From the NCBI GenBank assembly GCA_903919145.1, contig CAIXGW010000386.1, positions 1-64,000 of the forward strand: a DNA stretch of 64,000 nt, given 5' to 3'. The stretch comes from an uncultured Myxococcales bacterium. GTDB taxonomy: Bacteria; Myxococcota_A; UBA9042. This document shows, piece by piece, positions 26,247 through 35,366 of this stretch; the first letter of the stretch is position 1; each line of letters opens with the position of its first letter. The notes under the pieces are model-generated. The model did no database searches. It was not told the DNA's origin and saw nothing but the letters and a program-made list of their open reading frames with translations. The position numbers and the translations under genes are program-made.

Positions 26247-29078
26247 GTGACCTTTGCAGCCTCCACCTGGCCAGCCGCAGCGCTGAGCCGGCCATCGCGT
26301 TGGCAGCCTGTTGCTGGTGCAGCCGCGGCAATTGGGGCGTGGCTGGCTTGCGCGGTGGTGGCCCTGGGCTGCGCCTCGGTCGATGCGGGGGCCACCCGTG
26401 GAGACGCGCTGGCCGCGGCCGATGAGCAGGTGGCCGCCGACTCGGTGATTGCAGGCAATTCGACCGCGGACACCGCTGAGCCGGATCAAACCGCAGACCA
26501 GCCCGACCTTGGCGATCTTCAGGACTCTGACGACGCCCTAGCGCTGGGCGACCTGGCGGACTCAGGCGTAGCGCAAGATGCCGCGGCGCTGAGCGACGTC
26601 AGTTCGACAGGCGACGGCGACGCGGTCGGCAGCGCGGACTTGCAGCAGCCTCCCAGCGACTCTGGCCCCGCCGATTCAACCCTGGGCACGCTCCAGGACG
26701 CCACCGCCGACCCTGGCGCGGTCCCGGACCAAACTGCCCCGAAATTCGATGACGCGCAGCCCGCTGGCGACGGCGGCGCAGACGCTGAGGCACCGCCACC
26801 GGCAGACGCTGAACCGCCTGCCGATTTGGCCAATTCGCCCGGTGGCGACTCCGTTGTTGCGCCCGAGGTGGACACGGCCCAACCAGATGCCGCCGTCGAC
26901 GCTGCAGCAGACGCAACGGCGGACAGCGGCAGCCCGGATGCGGCGGCTGATCAGCCCGGACCCAACGTCCTGATCCAGCTAACTTCAGCCATGGCGGCGG
27001 TCAGCGGCACGTTGACGATCTTGGCGGTGCCTCCGGACACTGTCCTGGGCGACATTGGCACCTCTGGGATGGGCGGGCAGATCGGCCTGACCCTGTGGTC
27101 CGCAGCGGTTCCTGCGCTGCCGGCTTCTCTGTGGGTCAAGCTGCCGGCCGGACAGTGGCTGGTGATGGCCATGGTGGTGCAGCCGGGCAAGAGCATGCCG
27201 GTGGCCGGCGGCATGGTCTGCGCCCAGGGGGCTCCGCTGGTCTTGCAGGGGGCCGCGGCGCCGCAGCCGGTGGCGATGGTCCTGCAAGATGCCCTTGTTC
27301 TGAGCGGCAGCACTTCGATCTGCAAGCCAAAACCCGTTGTCCAATACGTGCCGACGTTGACGCAGCAGTCCTTCATCCAGACGCCGCCGACCGCCCTGGG
27401 CGGGGCGCACTTTATGAACGCCCACGTTTATGCAGACCGGCTGTGGATCGCCGGTTCGCAAGACGGCTATGTCAGCTTTGATTTTCCCGGCGGGCTGCCC
27501 ATCAGCTCCGGCTCGGCCAACTGGACGGTCCACGGTGGGCCAAACTGCATTCGGGTCGCGCGGGTAGGCAACGTCCTGTTCTGCTCGTCGCGGGCCGGCT
27601 ATCTGCAAATCCTTGAGATGACAGCGCAACAGGGCACAGGCCAGCTTTTCAAGAAGCATCTGTCCCCCGGCGGGATGGTCACCGAGGGGATGGCGCTGCA
27701 GCAGGGGCTGCTGTACGTGGCGGCTCACAAGAGCGGGCTGGCGGCGCTGCAGCCTGCGGCGCCCTATGCCTCCCAGCCAGTGGTGTCGCCACCTGGCCTG
27801 ACTGAGGCTTGGGATGTGGCGGCGATAGGCAAGGATTTTTTGGTGGTTGCCAACGGCGGGCTGGGGCTGACCGTGCTGGACGTCGGGGGCGGCAAGCAAG
27901 GTGCCCCGGCCGTTGTTGGCCAATTGCCCCTGCCGGGTGTGGCGGCCTACTTGGCAGCAGAGGGCTCGCTGGTGGCGGTCGGCGCGCTGGGCGGCGGGCT
28001 GCACCTGGTAGAAGTCAGTGGCGGTGGTCAGCCCCAGCTGCGGGCGACCTTGACCCTGCAGGCCAACGTCTACGGCGTCGCCCTGGTGGGGCCACAGGTT
28101 TTTGCCGCAGTCGGCGAGGCGGTGATCGTCGCTGACGTGCCAGCAGTCGGCGACCCCGGGCCGTGGCGCGCCCGGGCCAGCTTGGCGGCGCACCACTTTG
28201 CGCTGGACGTCGACTGGCACTTGGGGGGCCTGCTGACCGCTGAATTTCAGTCAGTTCGCCGGATTGGCCTGAACTTGCTGGCCCCTGCTGCAGGGCCGGC
28301 GCTGGTCGCGCCCACCCATGTGGCATCGGGCGTAGCACCTGTGGGAGGCAAGCTGACCGTCACCGTGCCTGTTCACAACGCCGGCAGCTTGCCGCTGCAC
28401 ATCTCGTCGATCGACTGGTTTGAGACCAAGGTTGCGGCGCTGCAGCCGTTTTCGCTCACTGGACCGTGGACTATCGCGCCCGGCGCAACCACCAACTTCG
28501 CGCTCACCCTGCCCAAGCAAGTCAAAGGAGTGCTGGAACACCAGCTGATCATTGACTCGGACGACCCCAACCAGCCCAAGCATTTCATTATGCAGGTAGA
28601 GTCGACTTGGCTTCAGCCGGGCGACCAGCTGCCGGTGATGCCTACCTACAAAGATGGCGCTGGCTTGAGCTACAACATCCCGGCCTACTTCAAAGGAAAG
28701 GTTGGCATTTTGCTCATCGGCGCCCAGTCCTGCCCGGTGGCCTTCCAGGCCTTGGCGTCGGCCAGTCGCGACTTGGCGCCGCTGCTTGGCTCTGGCAAGG
28801 TGGCTGCTTTGGCCATCAATCCTTGGGATGGACCCTCGACGCCGGAAGTGGCCGCCTTTGACGCGCCGTTTCCCGTGGTGTTTTCTGGTTTGACTACCAG
28901 CGACGGCCACTCCTGGTCGGCTGTGCTCGACGAAGACCTGGGGCAGGCGCCGCTGGTGGGCCCGCCGATGCCCATCGTGTACATCGTCGGCAAAGACGGC
29001 AAGCTGGTGATGGCCAAGTGGGGCTACACCTCAGCCGAAGTGCTGGCAGTTTTGCAGCAAGAGCTGGCCAAGCCCTGA
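26247..29078 (+). CDS. Lipoprotein: LVIVP-like propeller, Ig-like domain and thioredoxin-like C-terminus
   Basis: 943 aa from GTG 26247 (GGGAG 8 bases upstream). Signal peptide with lipobox ALGC; the mature part starts with about 200 residues of Asp/Ala-rich linker. Residues about 380-650 show repeated blades of the LVIVP type (LWIAGSQDGYVSFDF, LLYVAAHKSGLAAL, FLVVANGGLGLTVLDV, and others). Residues about 690-790 form an Ig-like domain resembling HYDIN/ASH modules (PVHNAGSLPLHISSIDW). Residues about 790-943 form a thioredoxin-like fold (GKVGILLIGAQSCPVAF, PMPIVYIVGKDGKLVMAKW) with a single Cys instead of CxxC, so disulfide exchange in the usual sense is unlikely. Role unknown; probably a cell-surface protein. 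Confidence 0.75.
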   Translation: MTFAASTWPAAALSRPSRWQPVAGAAAAIGAWLACAVVALGCASVDAGATRGDALAAADEQVAADSVIAGNSTADTAEPDQTADQPDLGDLQDSDDALALGDLADSGVAQDAAALSDVSSTGDGDAVGSADLQQPPSDSGPADSTLGTLQDATADPGAVPDQTAPKFDDAQPAGDGGADAEAPPPADAEPPADLANSPGGDSVVAPEVDTAQPDAAVDAAADATADSGSPDAAADQPGPNVLIQLTSAMAAVSGTLTILAVPPDTVLGDIGTSGMGGQIGLTLWSAAVPALPASLWVKLPAGQWLVMAMVVQPGKSMPVAGGMVCAQGAPLVLQGAAAPQPVAMVLQDALVLSGSTSICKPKPVVQYVPTLTQQSFIQTPPTALGGAHFMNAHVYADRLWIAGSQDGYVSFDFPGGLPISSGSANWTVHGGPNCIRVARVGNVLFCSSRAGYLQILEMTAQQGTGQLFKKHLSPGGMVTEGMALQQGLLYVAAHKSGLAALQPAAPYASQPVVSPPGLTEAWDVAAIGKDFLVVANGGLGLTVLDVGGGKQGAPAVVGQLPLPGVAAYLAAEGSLVAVGALGGGLHLVEVSGGGQPQLRATLTLQANVYGVALVGPQVFAAVGEAVIVADVPAVGDPGPWRARASLAAHHFALDVDWHLGGLLTAEFQSVRRIGLNLLAPAAGPALVAPTHVASGVAPVGGKLTVTVPVHNAGSLPLHISSIDWFETKVAALQPFSLTGPWTIAPGATTNFALTLPKQVKGVLEHQLIIDSDDPNQPKHFIMQVESTWLQPGDQLPVMPTYKDGAGLSYNIPAYFKGKVGILLIGAQSCPVAFQALASASRDLAPLLGSGKVAALAINPWDGPSTPEVAAFDAPFPVVFSGLTTSDGHSWSAVLDEDLGQAPLVGPPMPIVYIVGKDGKLVMAKWGYTSAEVLAVLQQELAKP

Positions 29079-29291
29079 GCGACCGTTGATTTTTTTGGCC
29101 TACTTTGTGGTTGCCTGTGCGCCAGCCCTGCCGGCGCTGTGCGGCTGCTGGGCTTTGCTGCCTTGGCGGCAGGGCCAGCCTCTGAGTTGACCGGGCAGTG
29201 GGGGCCAGCGTAGGCTGACTTGGGTGGGCGCGCGGCTGCTGCGCAGCGGCCTGGGGCCGGCCATGCACTTGCCGCGCAAAGGAGTTTCGTC

Positions 29292-32200
29292 TTGGCCATC
29301 CCGCCGCGCCATCGACCCGGCCGCATCGCCGCGGGGCCCGACGCAGCTTCTGGCGCCAGGCCCAGCCCGGCAGGAGGGTGGGCGCGGCTGGCGGTGGCGG
29401 CGTGGCTTGGGGTCCTGGGCGGCTGCTCGACTGCGGCCCCTGGTGCTGCGGGCGCAGGGCCTGACGCGGCGTCAGGCGACACGCTGCTGGTGGACGCCGC
29501 GCGCCAAGCCCCAGACGCCGCCCAACCCGAGGATGGCGCCAACCCTGACGCCGCTTCCCCTAGCGACGGTGCAGCCATTGACGCTGCCGACGGCGTTGAC
29601 CCCGCCGACGGCGCCCCCTCTGACCTGACCCCAGATGGGGCCCCCAGCGACGGCGCAGCCGATGCCCCGGCCGATCTAGACACGGCGCCTGGCACCGACA
29701 CCGCCGGGGCGGACCTGACCGTCCAGGACGTGCCGCCCATCGCCGATGCGGCGCCACCGGACGCGCTGCAGGACGCCGCGGTCAGCGACCTGGCAGACAG
29801 CGATCTGGCGGACAGCGGCGATGGCGGCGACGGGTCGCCTGGGCCAGAGTGGCTGGGCGTCTGCCCCCCCGACCCGGTGACGGCCCTGGGAGCCCCCTTG
29901 GCCGAGGCCGGCTTTCCAGTGCCCGGCGTGGCCTGTGCCAAAAAGGGCTGGCCTTCTGCGCCCAAGAGCCAACTGCCGCTGTGGACGGATCTCACCGCCG
30001 CGGTGGGCCTTGGCGCCATGGGCCCGGTGGATCCCTGCGCGGTGTGGCAGGATCTCAACGGCGATGGCCGCCCCGACCTGATCGTGGTAGAGAGACCCGT
30101 TTCTGCAGGCGGCAAGCGGACATTGCGTTACTTTGAGTGGACCAGCAGCGGGGGGTGGACGCTCAACAGCACGCCACTGGCGGGCACGGCGGCCATTGAA
30201 GACTGCAATCCGGTAGACTTTGACGGCGACGGCGACGTCGACCTGGCCCTGGCCACGGCCAACGGTCTGCGGATCATCCTCCAAGGCATTGGCAACATGA
30301 CAGAGGCCCCCGCTGGCGCCATCCCGGCGGCGGCCCAGGGCGCGCCGGTGACCAGCAGCGCCACCGCCGATGTGGACCGCGACGGCGACCAGGACTTGTA
30401 CCTGACCCGCGCGCCGCCCATTACCCCAGTGCCGGGGCAGTTCAGCTGCTATCCGGCCGACGGCCCATACCTGCAGTGCTGCTATGGTGCCAACCTGTAC
30501 GACCAGACCTGTGCGACCTCCAAGCAGAGTGCGCCGATGGCCTCCTACCAGTGCTGCAACCAGTTTCTGCCAGAGACCGCCAACTTGTTGCTGCGGCGCG
30601 GCACTGCCGGCATGGCCAGCGCGCCGTTGGCCGGCGGTTGCAGCGACCCTTGGCCGACGACCACCACCGCCGCCCGTGACATCAACCGCGACGGCTGGCC
30701 GGATCTGTTTGCCGGCAACCACTTTGGCCCCCATGGCTGGTACCGCATTGGCGCAGACGGCACCTGCGCCTACCACGGCACCGCCGCCGGCCTGCGCCCC
30801 TATGGCCACTCGGCGGGGGTGGCTGCCGCAGACTTCAACAACGACGGCCTGGACGACTGGGCCCACGGCGAGCTGGCCGCGGTCACCGTTTATCAAGGGC
30901 TGCCAGGCGGCGGCTGGGTCAATGGCGGCGCCCAGCCGGGCACCTGGGATGGGCTGAAAGATGCGGCGGCCGGGGCGCAATTGGCTGCGGATTTTGACAA
31001 TGATGGCTGGGTCGACCTGTGGAGTCTGAGCTCGCTGCAGGCCCAGCCCGGCAAGCTGGCCCAGGCGCTGCAGACCAAAGATCCGGCTGCAGCGCTGGCC
31101 CCGGGGTTCCACGCCTTTTTCCACAACCAGGGCGGCAAATTCGCGGCATCGCAGCAGCCCTGGCCGGCCGGCGCCGCGCCGACTCTGGCCAAGGTGGTCA
31201 TTGCCGCGGCCGACATGGAAGGCGACGGCGACCTGGACGTGGTCTACACCAGCCCCACTGGCCAGCTGCGGGTGCTGCGCAATGACACGCCCGCGAGCTC
31301 GCATTGGCTGGCCGTGGACTTGCTGCCCGACGTCAGCGCCACGGGTGGCGTGGGCGCCCGCGTGCAGGTGTGGGCACAAGGCTATGTGCAGGAACGTGAA
31401 ATTTCTTGGAGTCCCGGCACCGGCGCCCACGGAACGTTTACCGGTCACCTTGGCCTTGGCAGCGTAGACAAGGTCGACCAGGTGGTGGTCTGGTGGCCTT
31501 CAGGCCGCGTCTCGCTGCTGGGGCCGCAGGCGGTGGACCAATTGCTGCTGGTGAAGGAGTCGCAAGCGCTGGTCAAGTCCGGGTCGAGCGGGCCGGCTGC
31601 CGATGCGGGCTCCACTGGCGATGGCCAGGGCAGCGACGCCGTCCCCCTGGGCCCCTCTGGCATCCAGCCGATGAATCTGCAGGCGCAGCAAGCGGTTCCC
31701 TTTGTTGAGATCACTGCCTCGCTGGGCCTGGTGGCGGGGCCCACGCTGAAGCGGCGCGAGTGCGCGGTTGGCCAGGACCTGGACGGCGACGGCCGCGACG
31801 ACATCTTGCTGGTCGAGTCCTTTCCTTCAGCCAGCGGCAAAACGGCCTACCAAATCAGGGTAGTTCTGAACAAGGTCAGCGGCTACACCACCAAGATCAG
31901 CAAGATCGACGCCACCATGGTCGTGCCGGCGATGGGCTGCAGCCCCATGGACATCACCGGCGATGGCCGCCTGGACCTGGTCATTGGCACGGTGGGCTCG
32001 GGGATGGCGCTCTACGTCAACGACGGCCAGGGAGGCTTCATCGACCAGTCGAGCTTTTTGCTGCCAGAGCCTATGGAATTTGACACCTGGGCCGCCGCCA
32101 TGGGCGATCTGGACCTAGACGGCGTCCCCGAGCTGATCGCCGGCGCCGGCAACAATTCTGGCCTTTGCGCTGGCGTGGTGTGCGGTTACCTGCCCAACGA

Positions 32201-33251
32201 TTTCTGGTGCAAATACGCCACACCGGTGGCTGAGCTGCCTGGCAACCAGGACCAGGTGCTGATGCGCAAGGCGCTGGGGCTGCCGTTTACCGCGGCTCCG
32301 GTTCAGTGGTCTCTGCCCAAAGGCGGCGAGGTGTCGATTCCGCTGGTGCTGGATCTGGATCGCGATGGCTGGCAAGACCTGTTGATCAGCAACGATTTTG
32401 GCGATCACTACCTGTTGCACAATCAAAAAGGCGTTCTGAAACGCTATGACTCCGCTATCGGCTTTGCCGGCTATGCCCACGGCATGGGCTGGGGCGTGGC
32501 CGACTTCGACCAAGACGGCTACGAAGAATTGGTGCTGGCCGATGCCGGGCCGCTGCTGTTCTACCAGGGCAAGAAGCCGCCGCCGGGCCAGCCAGTGGCC
32601 TATGAACAGGCCGCAGGGCCGTGGGGTGCAGCGGCCGCGACCCACGATGCGGTGATCTGGGACCCGCTGGTCTTTGACTTTGACCACGACGGTCGCGAGG
32701 ATCTGTGGCTTGGCACTTCGGCGATCGCGCCGCTCAACGGCATCGCGGCCATTGGCATGTGCCAGACGCCGCCCAAGGTGGTGCCGCAACGCGACCTGAT
32801 GCTGCGCAACAATGGCAGTGGCGGTTTTGAGACGCTGGTGGGGCCGCTGCCGCTGGACCAGGAGACCAACTTCGCCTCGACGGTGCAGTCCGCCTTGGAC
32901 ATTGATGCGGACGGCGATCTCGACGTTGTCCAGGTCCGGCGCGGCGGCTACGTGCATGTCTACCGCAACGACTGGGCGCCGCCAGCCTCGGCGGTCAGCG
33001 TGCAACTGCAGTCCAAGTCAGCCAATTCTGTACACATTGGGGCGTGGATGACGGCGTCGGTCGGCGGCAAGACCCAGCTGCGGCGCATTCTGGGCACCAC
33101 CGGCTACGGCGGCACCGCCAGCTTTCGCGCCCACTTTGGCCTGGGCAGCGCCAAGCAGATCGACGAGCTGGTGGTCCACTGGCCCGACGGCAAGGTCAGC
33201 AAGCACGGCCCGCTGGCCGCTGGCGCCAAGGTGACGCTGGCACCGCCGTGA
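29292..33251 (+). CDS. Giant lipoprotein with two FG-GAP/VCBS + ASPIC/UnbV modules
   Basis: 1319 aa. The start is TTG 29292: AAAGGAG at 29278-29284 is 7 bases upstream and the next residues form a signal peptide with lipobox VLGGC. After an Asp/Ala/Pro-rich linker of about 150 residues the protein contains two homologous halves (about 225-756 and 800-1319). Each is built of FG-GAP/VCBS calcium-loop repeats (DLNGDGRPDL, DFDGDGDVDL, DLDGDGRDDI) and ends in an ASPIC/UnbV domain (HWLAVDLLPDV..., WPSGRV...; second copy ends HWPDGKV). Such proteins fold as calcium-stabilised beta-propellers and are usually secreted or surface-bound binding proteins. It is 213 bp after the LVIVP-like gene, same strand. 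Confidence 0.85.
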   Translation: MAIPPRHRPGRIAAGPDAASGARPSPAGGWARLAVAAWLGVLGGCSTAAPGAAGAGPDAASGDTLLVDAARQAPDAAQPEDGANPDAASPSDGAAIDAADGVDPADGAPSDLTPDGAPSDGAADAPADLDTAPGTDTAGADLTVQDVPPIADAAPPDALQDAAVSDLADSDLADSGDGGDGSPGPEWLGVCPPDPVTALGAPLAEAGFPVPGVACAKKGWPSAPKSQLPLWTDLTAAVGLGAMGPVDPCAVWQDLNGDGRPDLIVVERPVSAGGKRTLRYFEWTSSGGWTLNSTPLAGTAAIEDCNPVDFDGDGDVDLALATANGLRIILQGIGNMTEAPAGAIPAAAQGAPVTSSATADVDRDGDQDLYLTRAPPITPVPGQFSCYPADGPYLQCCYGANLYDQTCATSKQSAPMASYQCCNQFLPETANLLLRRGTAGMASAPLAGGCSDPWPTTTTAARDINRDGWPDLFAGNHFGPHGWYRIGADGTCAYHGTAAGLRPYGHSAGVAAADFNNDGLDDWAHGELAAVTVYQGLPGGGWVNGGAQPGTWDGLKDAAAGAQLAADFDNDGWVDLWSLSSLQAQPGKLAQALQTKDPAAALAPGFHAFFHNQGGKFAASQQPWPAGAAPTLAKVVIAAADMEGDGDLDVVYTSPTGQLRVLRNDTPASSHWLAVDLLPDVSATGGVGARVQVWAQGYVQEREISWSPGTGAHGTFTGHLGLGSVDKVDQVVVWWPSGRVSLLGPQAVDQLLLVKESQALVKSGSSGPAADAGSTGDGQGSDAVPLGPSGIQPMNLQAQQAVPFVEITASLGLVAGPTLKRRECAVGQDLDGDGRDDILLVESFPSASGKTAYQIRVVLNKVSGYTTKISKIDATMVVPAMGCSPMDITGDGRLDLVIGTVGSGMALYVNDGQGGFIDQSSFLLPEPMEFDTWAAAMGDLDLDGVPELIAGAGNNSGLCAGVVCGYLPNDFWCKYATPVAELPGNQDQVLMRKALGLPFTAAPVQWSLPKGGEVSIPLVLDLDRDGWQDLLISNDFGDHYLLHNQKGVLKRYDSAIGFAGYAHGMGWGVADFDQDGYEELVLADAGPLLFYQGKKPPPGQPVAYEQAAGPWGAAAATHDAVIWDPLVFDFDHDGREDLWLGTSAIAPLNGIAAIGMCQTPPKVVPQRDLMLRNNGSGGFETLVGPLPLDQETNFASTVQSALDIDADGDLDVVQVRRGGYVHVYRNDWAPPASAVSVQLQSKSANSVHIGAWMTASVGGKTQLRRILGTTGYGGTASFRAHFGLGSAKQIDELVVHWPDGKVSKHGPLAAGAKVTLAPP

Positions 33252-33354
33252 CCGCTGTCTGGTCAACCGTCTGAATTTAAGTTGGATTAGTCTCCGGCTG
33301 CTGGGGAGGCGCCCATCGACGGCCAAGCCTGTTGGCGCTGCGCCCGACCGGCTC

Positions 33355-34608
33355 TCAGCCCGAAAGCCCCGCGGCGACGCGGTACAGCAGCGCCAGCACG
33401 GCCAGAAACCCGGCGATCACGGCCATCCGCAGGGCCGTAGTGGGCTGCGGCGCCGGCGGCAGCTGGCGCGACAGGGCTGCGCCCCCCAGCACGCCAATGA
33501 CCAGCCCGCCCATGTGGGCCGCGTTGTCGACCATGCTCATGGACAGGCCAAAGGCGATGTTGATGCCGGTAAACCACAGGCCGCTGTTCAGAAGGGCGCG
33601 GTAGATCCGCCTGGGGACTGCGTCTTTGCGCGCCAGGGCAAAACCCAGGGTGGCCCCCATCACGCCAAACACGGCGCCCGAAGCGCCCACGCTGACGGCC
33701 AAGGGGTTGTGCACCGCGTGCCAGCCTAGCGAGGCGATCGACCCTCCCAGGGCGGCCAGCAAGTAGACCGCGGCATACGTAGCCGAGCCCAGCAGCCGCT
33801 CTGCCGTCTCGCCGATCTGGCGCAGCACCAGCAGATTCATACCCACGTGCAGCAGGTTGCCGTGCAAGAACGCCGCCGACAGCAGCCGCCACGGCTCGGC
33901 CATCGCTCCAGCCGTGCCCACCGTCAGCGGCGCCGTATTGGCCCCCCAAGCGGTCAGTTGCGGCAGAGAGAAGCCGCCAAGTAGGACCTCCAGCAAGCCT
34001 GAGTCGCCTTTGGCGTAGCTGCCGGCTACCGCGACCATCGCCATGAAGACCAACAAATTGATGGTAATCAGGGCTTTGGTCACCGGCACGCCGGGGGCGG
34101 CGCGGCGCAAACGCTCCAGAAACACCTGCGGCTCGCGCGGATCGCCCAGGCTGACCAAGTGGTCCAGAGGGTTGATGCGGCTCATGCGCTCGCGCTCGTC
34201 TTCGTCCAGCACCAAGCGCACTTGGTCGGCGGCGCGGCTGCCGTAAACCACCGGCGGATCGGCGCTGACCGCTACCAGCTCAAGCCCATGGCCCATGGCC
34301 AGCTGGCGCAGCAGCAGCGGCTCCAGATACGGATGGTCCATGGCCAGCACCGCGACGCGCGGCATCGCCCCAGCCAAGCGCAGGCGACCCAGCCAAGTCT
34401 CCAGGTGGGCCGGCGTAGGGGCGTCCCACGGCACGACCAGCCATTCTCCGTTCAGAATCTGCGGATTGTCTGGAACGGTCAGGGTGACGGGCACCACCTT
34501 CCAGTTCTCTTCGGTGGCGCGGCTGGAGTAGCGACCGCCGTGCGCCATCAGAAATTGTTGCACAAGGGCGGCGGCGTCAGCGGAATTGGTGGGCAGAGGT
34601 TGAGCCAT
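33355..34608 (-). CDS. Rhomboid-family intramembrane serine protease with N-terminal soluble domain
   Basis: 417 aa from ATG 34608. A soluble N-terminal region of about 190 residues (no recognised family) precedes the membrane part. The rhomboid core has WRLLSAAFLHGNLLHVGMN, catalytic Ser in VGASGAVFGVMG (near 307) and the partner His in DNAAHMGGL. Rhomboids cut transmembrane helices of substrate proteins within the bilayer. The gene is divergent from a small lipoprotein gene (143 bp between starts). The SD is weak, so the exact start is less certain. Confidence 0.87.
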   Translation of the reverse strand: MAQPLPTNSADAAALVQQFLMAHGGRYSSRATEENWKVVPVTLTVPDNPQILNGEWLVVPWDAPTPAHLETWLGRLRLAGAMPRVAVLAMDHPYLEPLLLRQLAMGHGLELVAVSADPPVVYGSRAADQVRLVLDEDERERMSRINPLDHLVSLGDPREPQVFLERLRRAAPGVPVTKALITINLLVFMAMVAVAGSYAKGDSGLLEVLLGGFSLPQLTAWGANTAPLTVGTAGAMAEPWRLLSAAFLHGNLLHVGMNLLVLRQIGETAERLLGSATYAAVYLLAALGGSIASLGWHAVHNPLAVSVGASGAVFGVMGATLGFALARKDAVPRRIYRALLNSGLWFTGINIAFGLSMSMVDNAAHMGGLVIGVLGGAALSRQLPPAPQPTTALRMAVIAGFLAVLALLYRVAAGLSG

Positions 34609-34751
34609 CTGCCCAAGATAGCACCCCCCGCGCCCCTGGCCAGGGCTGCTTGATCCATTTGTGACACGGATGCAGGCGCAAGCTCTGGTCAAAACGCCAA
34701 AATCGCCTATCTTGCAGCACGCACCGCGCAGTCAGGTGCAAGGAGGTAGCC

Positions 34752-35261
34752 GTGGCGGTGTCGAAAATTCACAGCCGTTTGACCAGAGTCTTGGCGGCAG
34801 CGGTCCTGGGGGTGCCCCTGGCGGCGGCCTGCGGCGGTACAGGTGGTGGCTATGTGGTGCCGCCAGATCAGGCGCCAGCACCCGCCGCGGTGGCGGCACC
34901 GGTAGACAAGACGCCAGACGCCTGGCGCGAGTTTGGCGGAGAAAAGGTCAAGGTAGGCCAGAAATTCCGGCTGGCGGGCAAGCGCATTGGCGTAGAAGGT
35001 CCCAATATTGTGCTAGAACTGCAAAAGATCGACTGGTCAACCCTGACAGCCCCCAACGGCACCCAGATGAAAGAAGCCACGGCGCACATCCTGCTGTTCC
35101 GCGGCGAAGAGGAGCGCGAGGTGCTGCTGCCGACCAAGGATGAGAAGAGAGCCCTGGGCGTGTTGATCAAGGCGCTGGATGCAGGCGACGATTACAACCG
35201 TCAGCGCATGACCTACGAGCCGTGGGTCGAGCTGATCGTAGAGAACGGCGGCAGCCAATAG
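34752..35261 (+). CDS. Small lipoprotein, function unknown
   Basis: 169 aa from GTG 34752 with AAGGAGG 5 bases upstream. Signal peptide (MAVSKIHSRLTRVLAAAVLG) and lipobox LAAAC; the mature part begins CGGTGGGYVVP. A Pro/Ala linker is followed by a compact domain of about 110 residues with mixed charge (GEKVKVGQKFRLAGKRIGVE... EEEREVLLPTKDEKRAL). No family recognised. It is divergent from the rhomboid gene and about 105 bp upstream of trpS on the same strand. Confidence 0.75.
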   Translation: MAVSKIHSRLTRVLAAAVLGVPLAAACGGTGGGYVVPPDQAPAPAAVAAPVDKTPDAWREFGGEKVKVGQKFRLAGKRIGVEGPNIVLELQKIDWSTLTAPNGTQMKEATAHILLFRGEEEREVLLPTKDEKRALGVLIKALDAGDDYNRQRMTYEPWVELIVENGGSQ

Positions 35262-35328
35262 GCTGTCTCTCCTTGACTCCCTGACCCTGCAAAGGCAGAG
35301 AGAGCCTGCCGGATGCTGACCGGCCCCT

Positions 35329-35361
35329 GGCTGTAGATTGGCTGTAGATTGGCCGTAGAGG
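35329..35361. repeat. 11-bp tandem repeat upstream of trpS
   Basis: GGCTGTAGATT occurs twice in direct tandem (35329-35339, 35340-35350), followed by a diverged third unit GGCCGTAGAGG (35351-35361). The third unit supplies the SD-like GAGG of trpS, so the array touches its translation start region. Confidence 0.7.
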
Positions 35362-35366
35362 TGTGT

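Noticed and set aside
29065-29100. Terminator after the LVIVP-like lipoprotein gene (T run at 29090-29096)
   Set aside because: No GC-rich stem directly precedes the T run; only a weak GGCCAA/TTGGCC pairing spans it.
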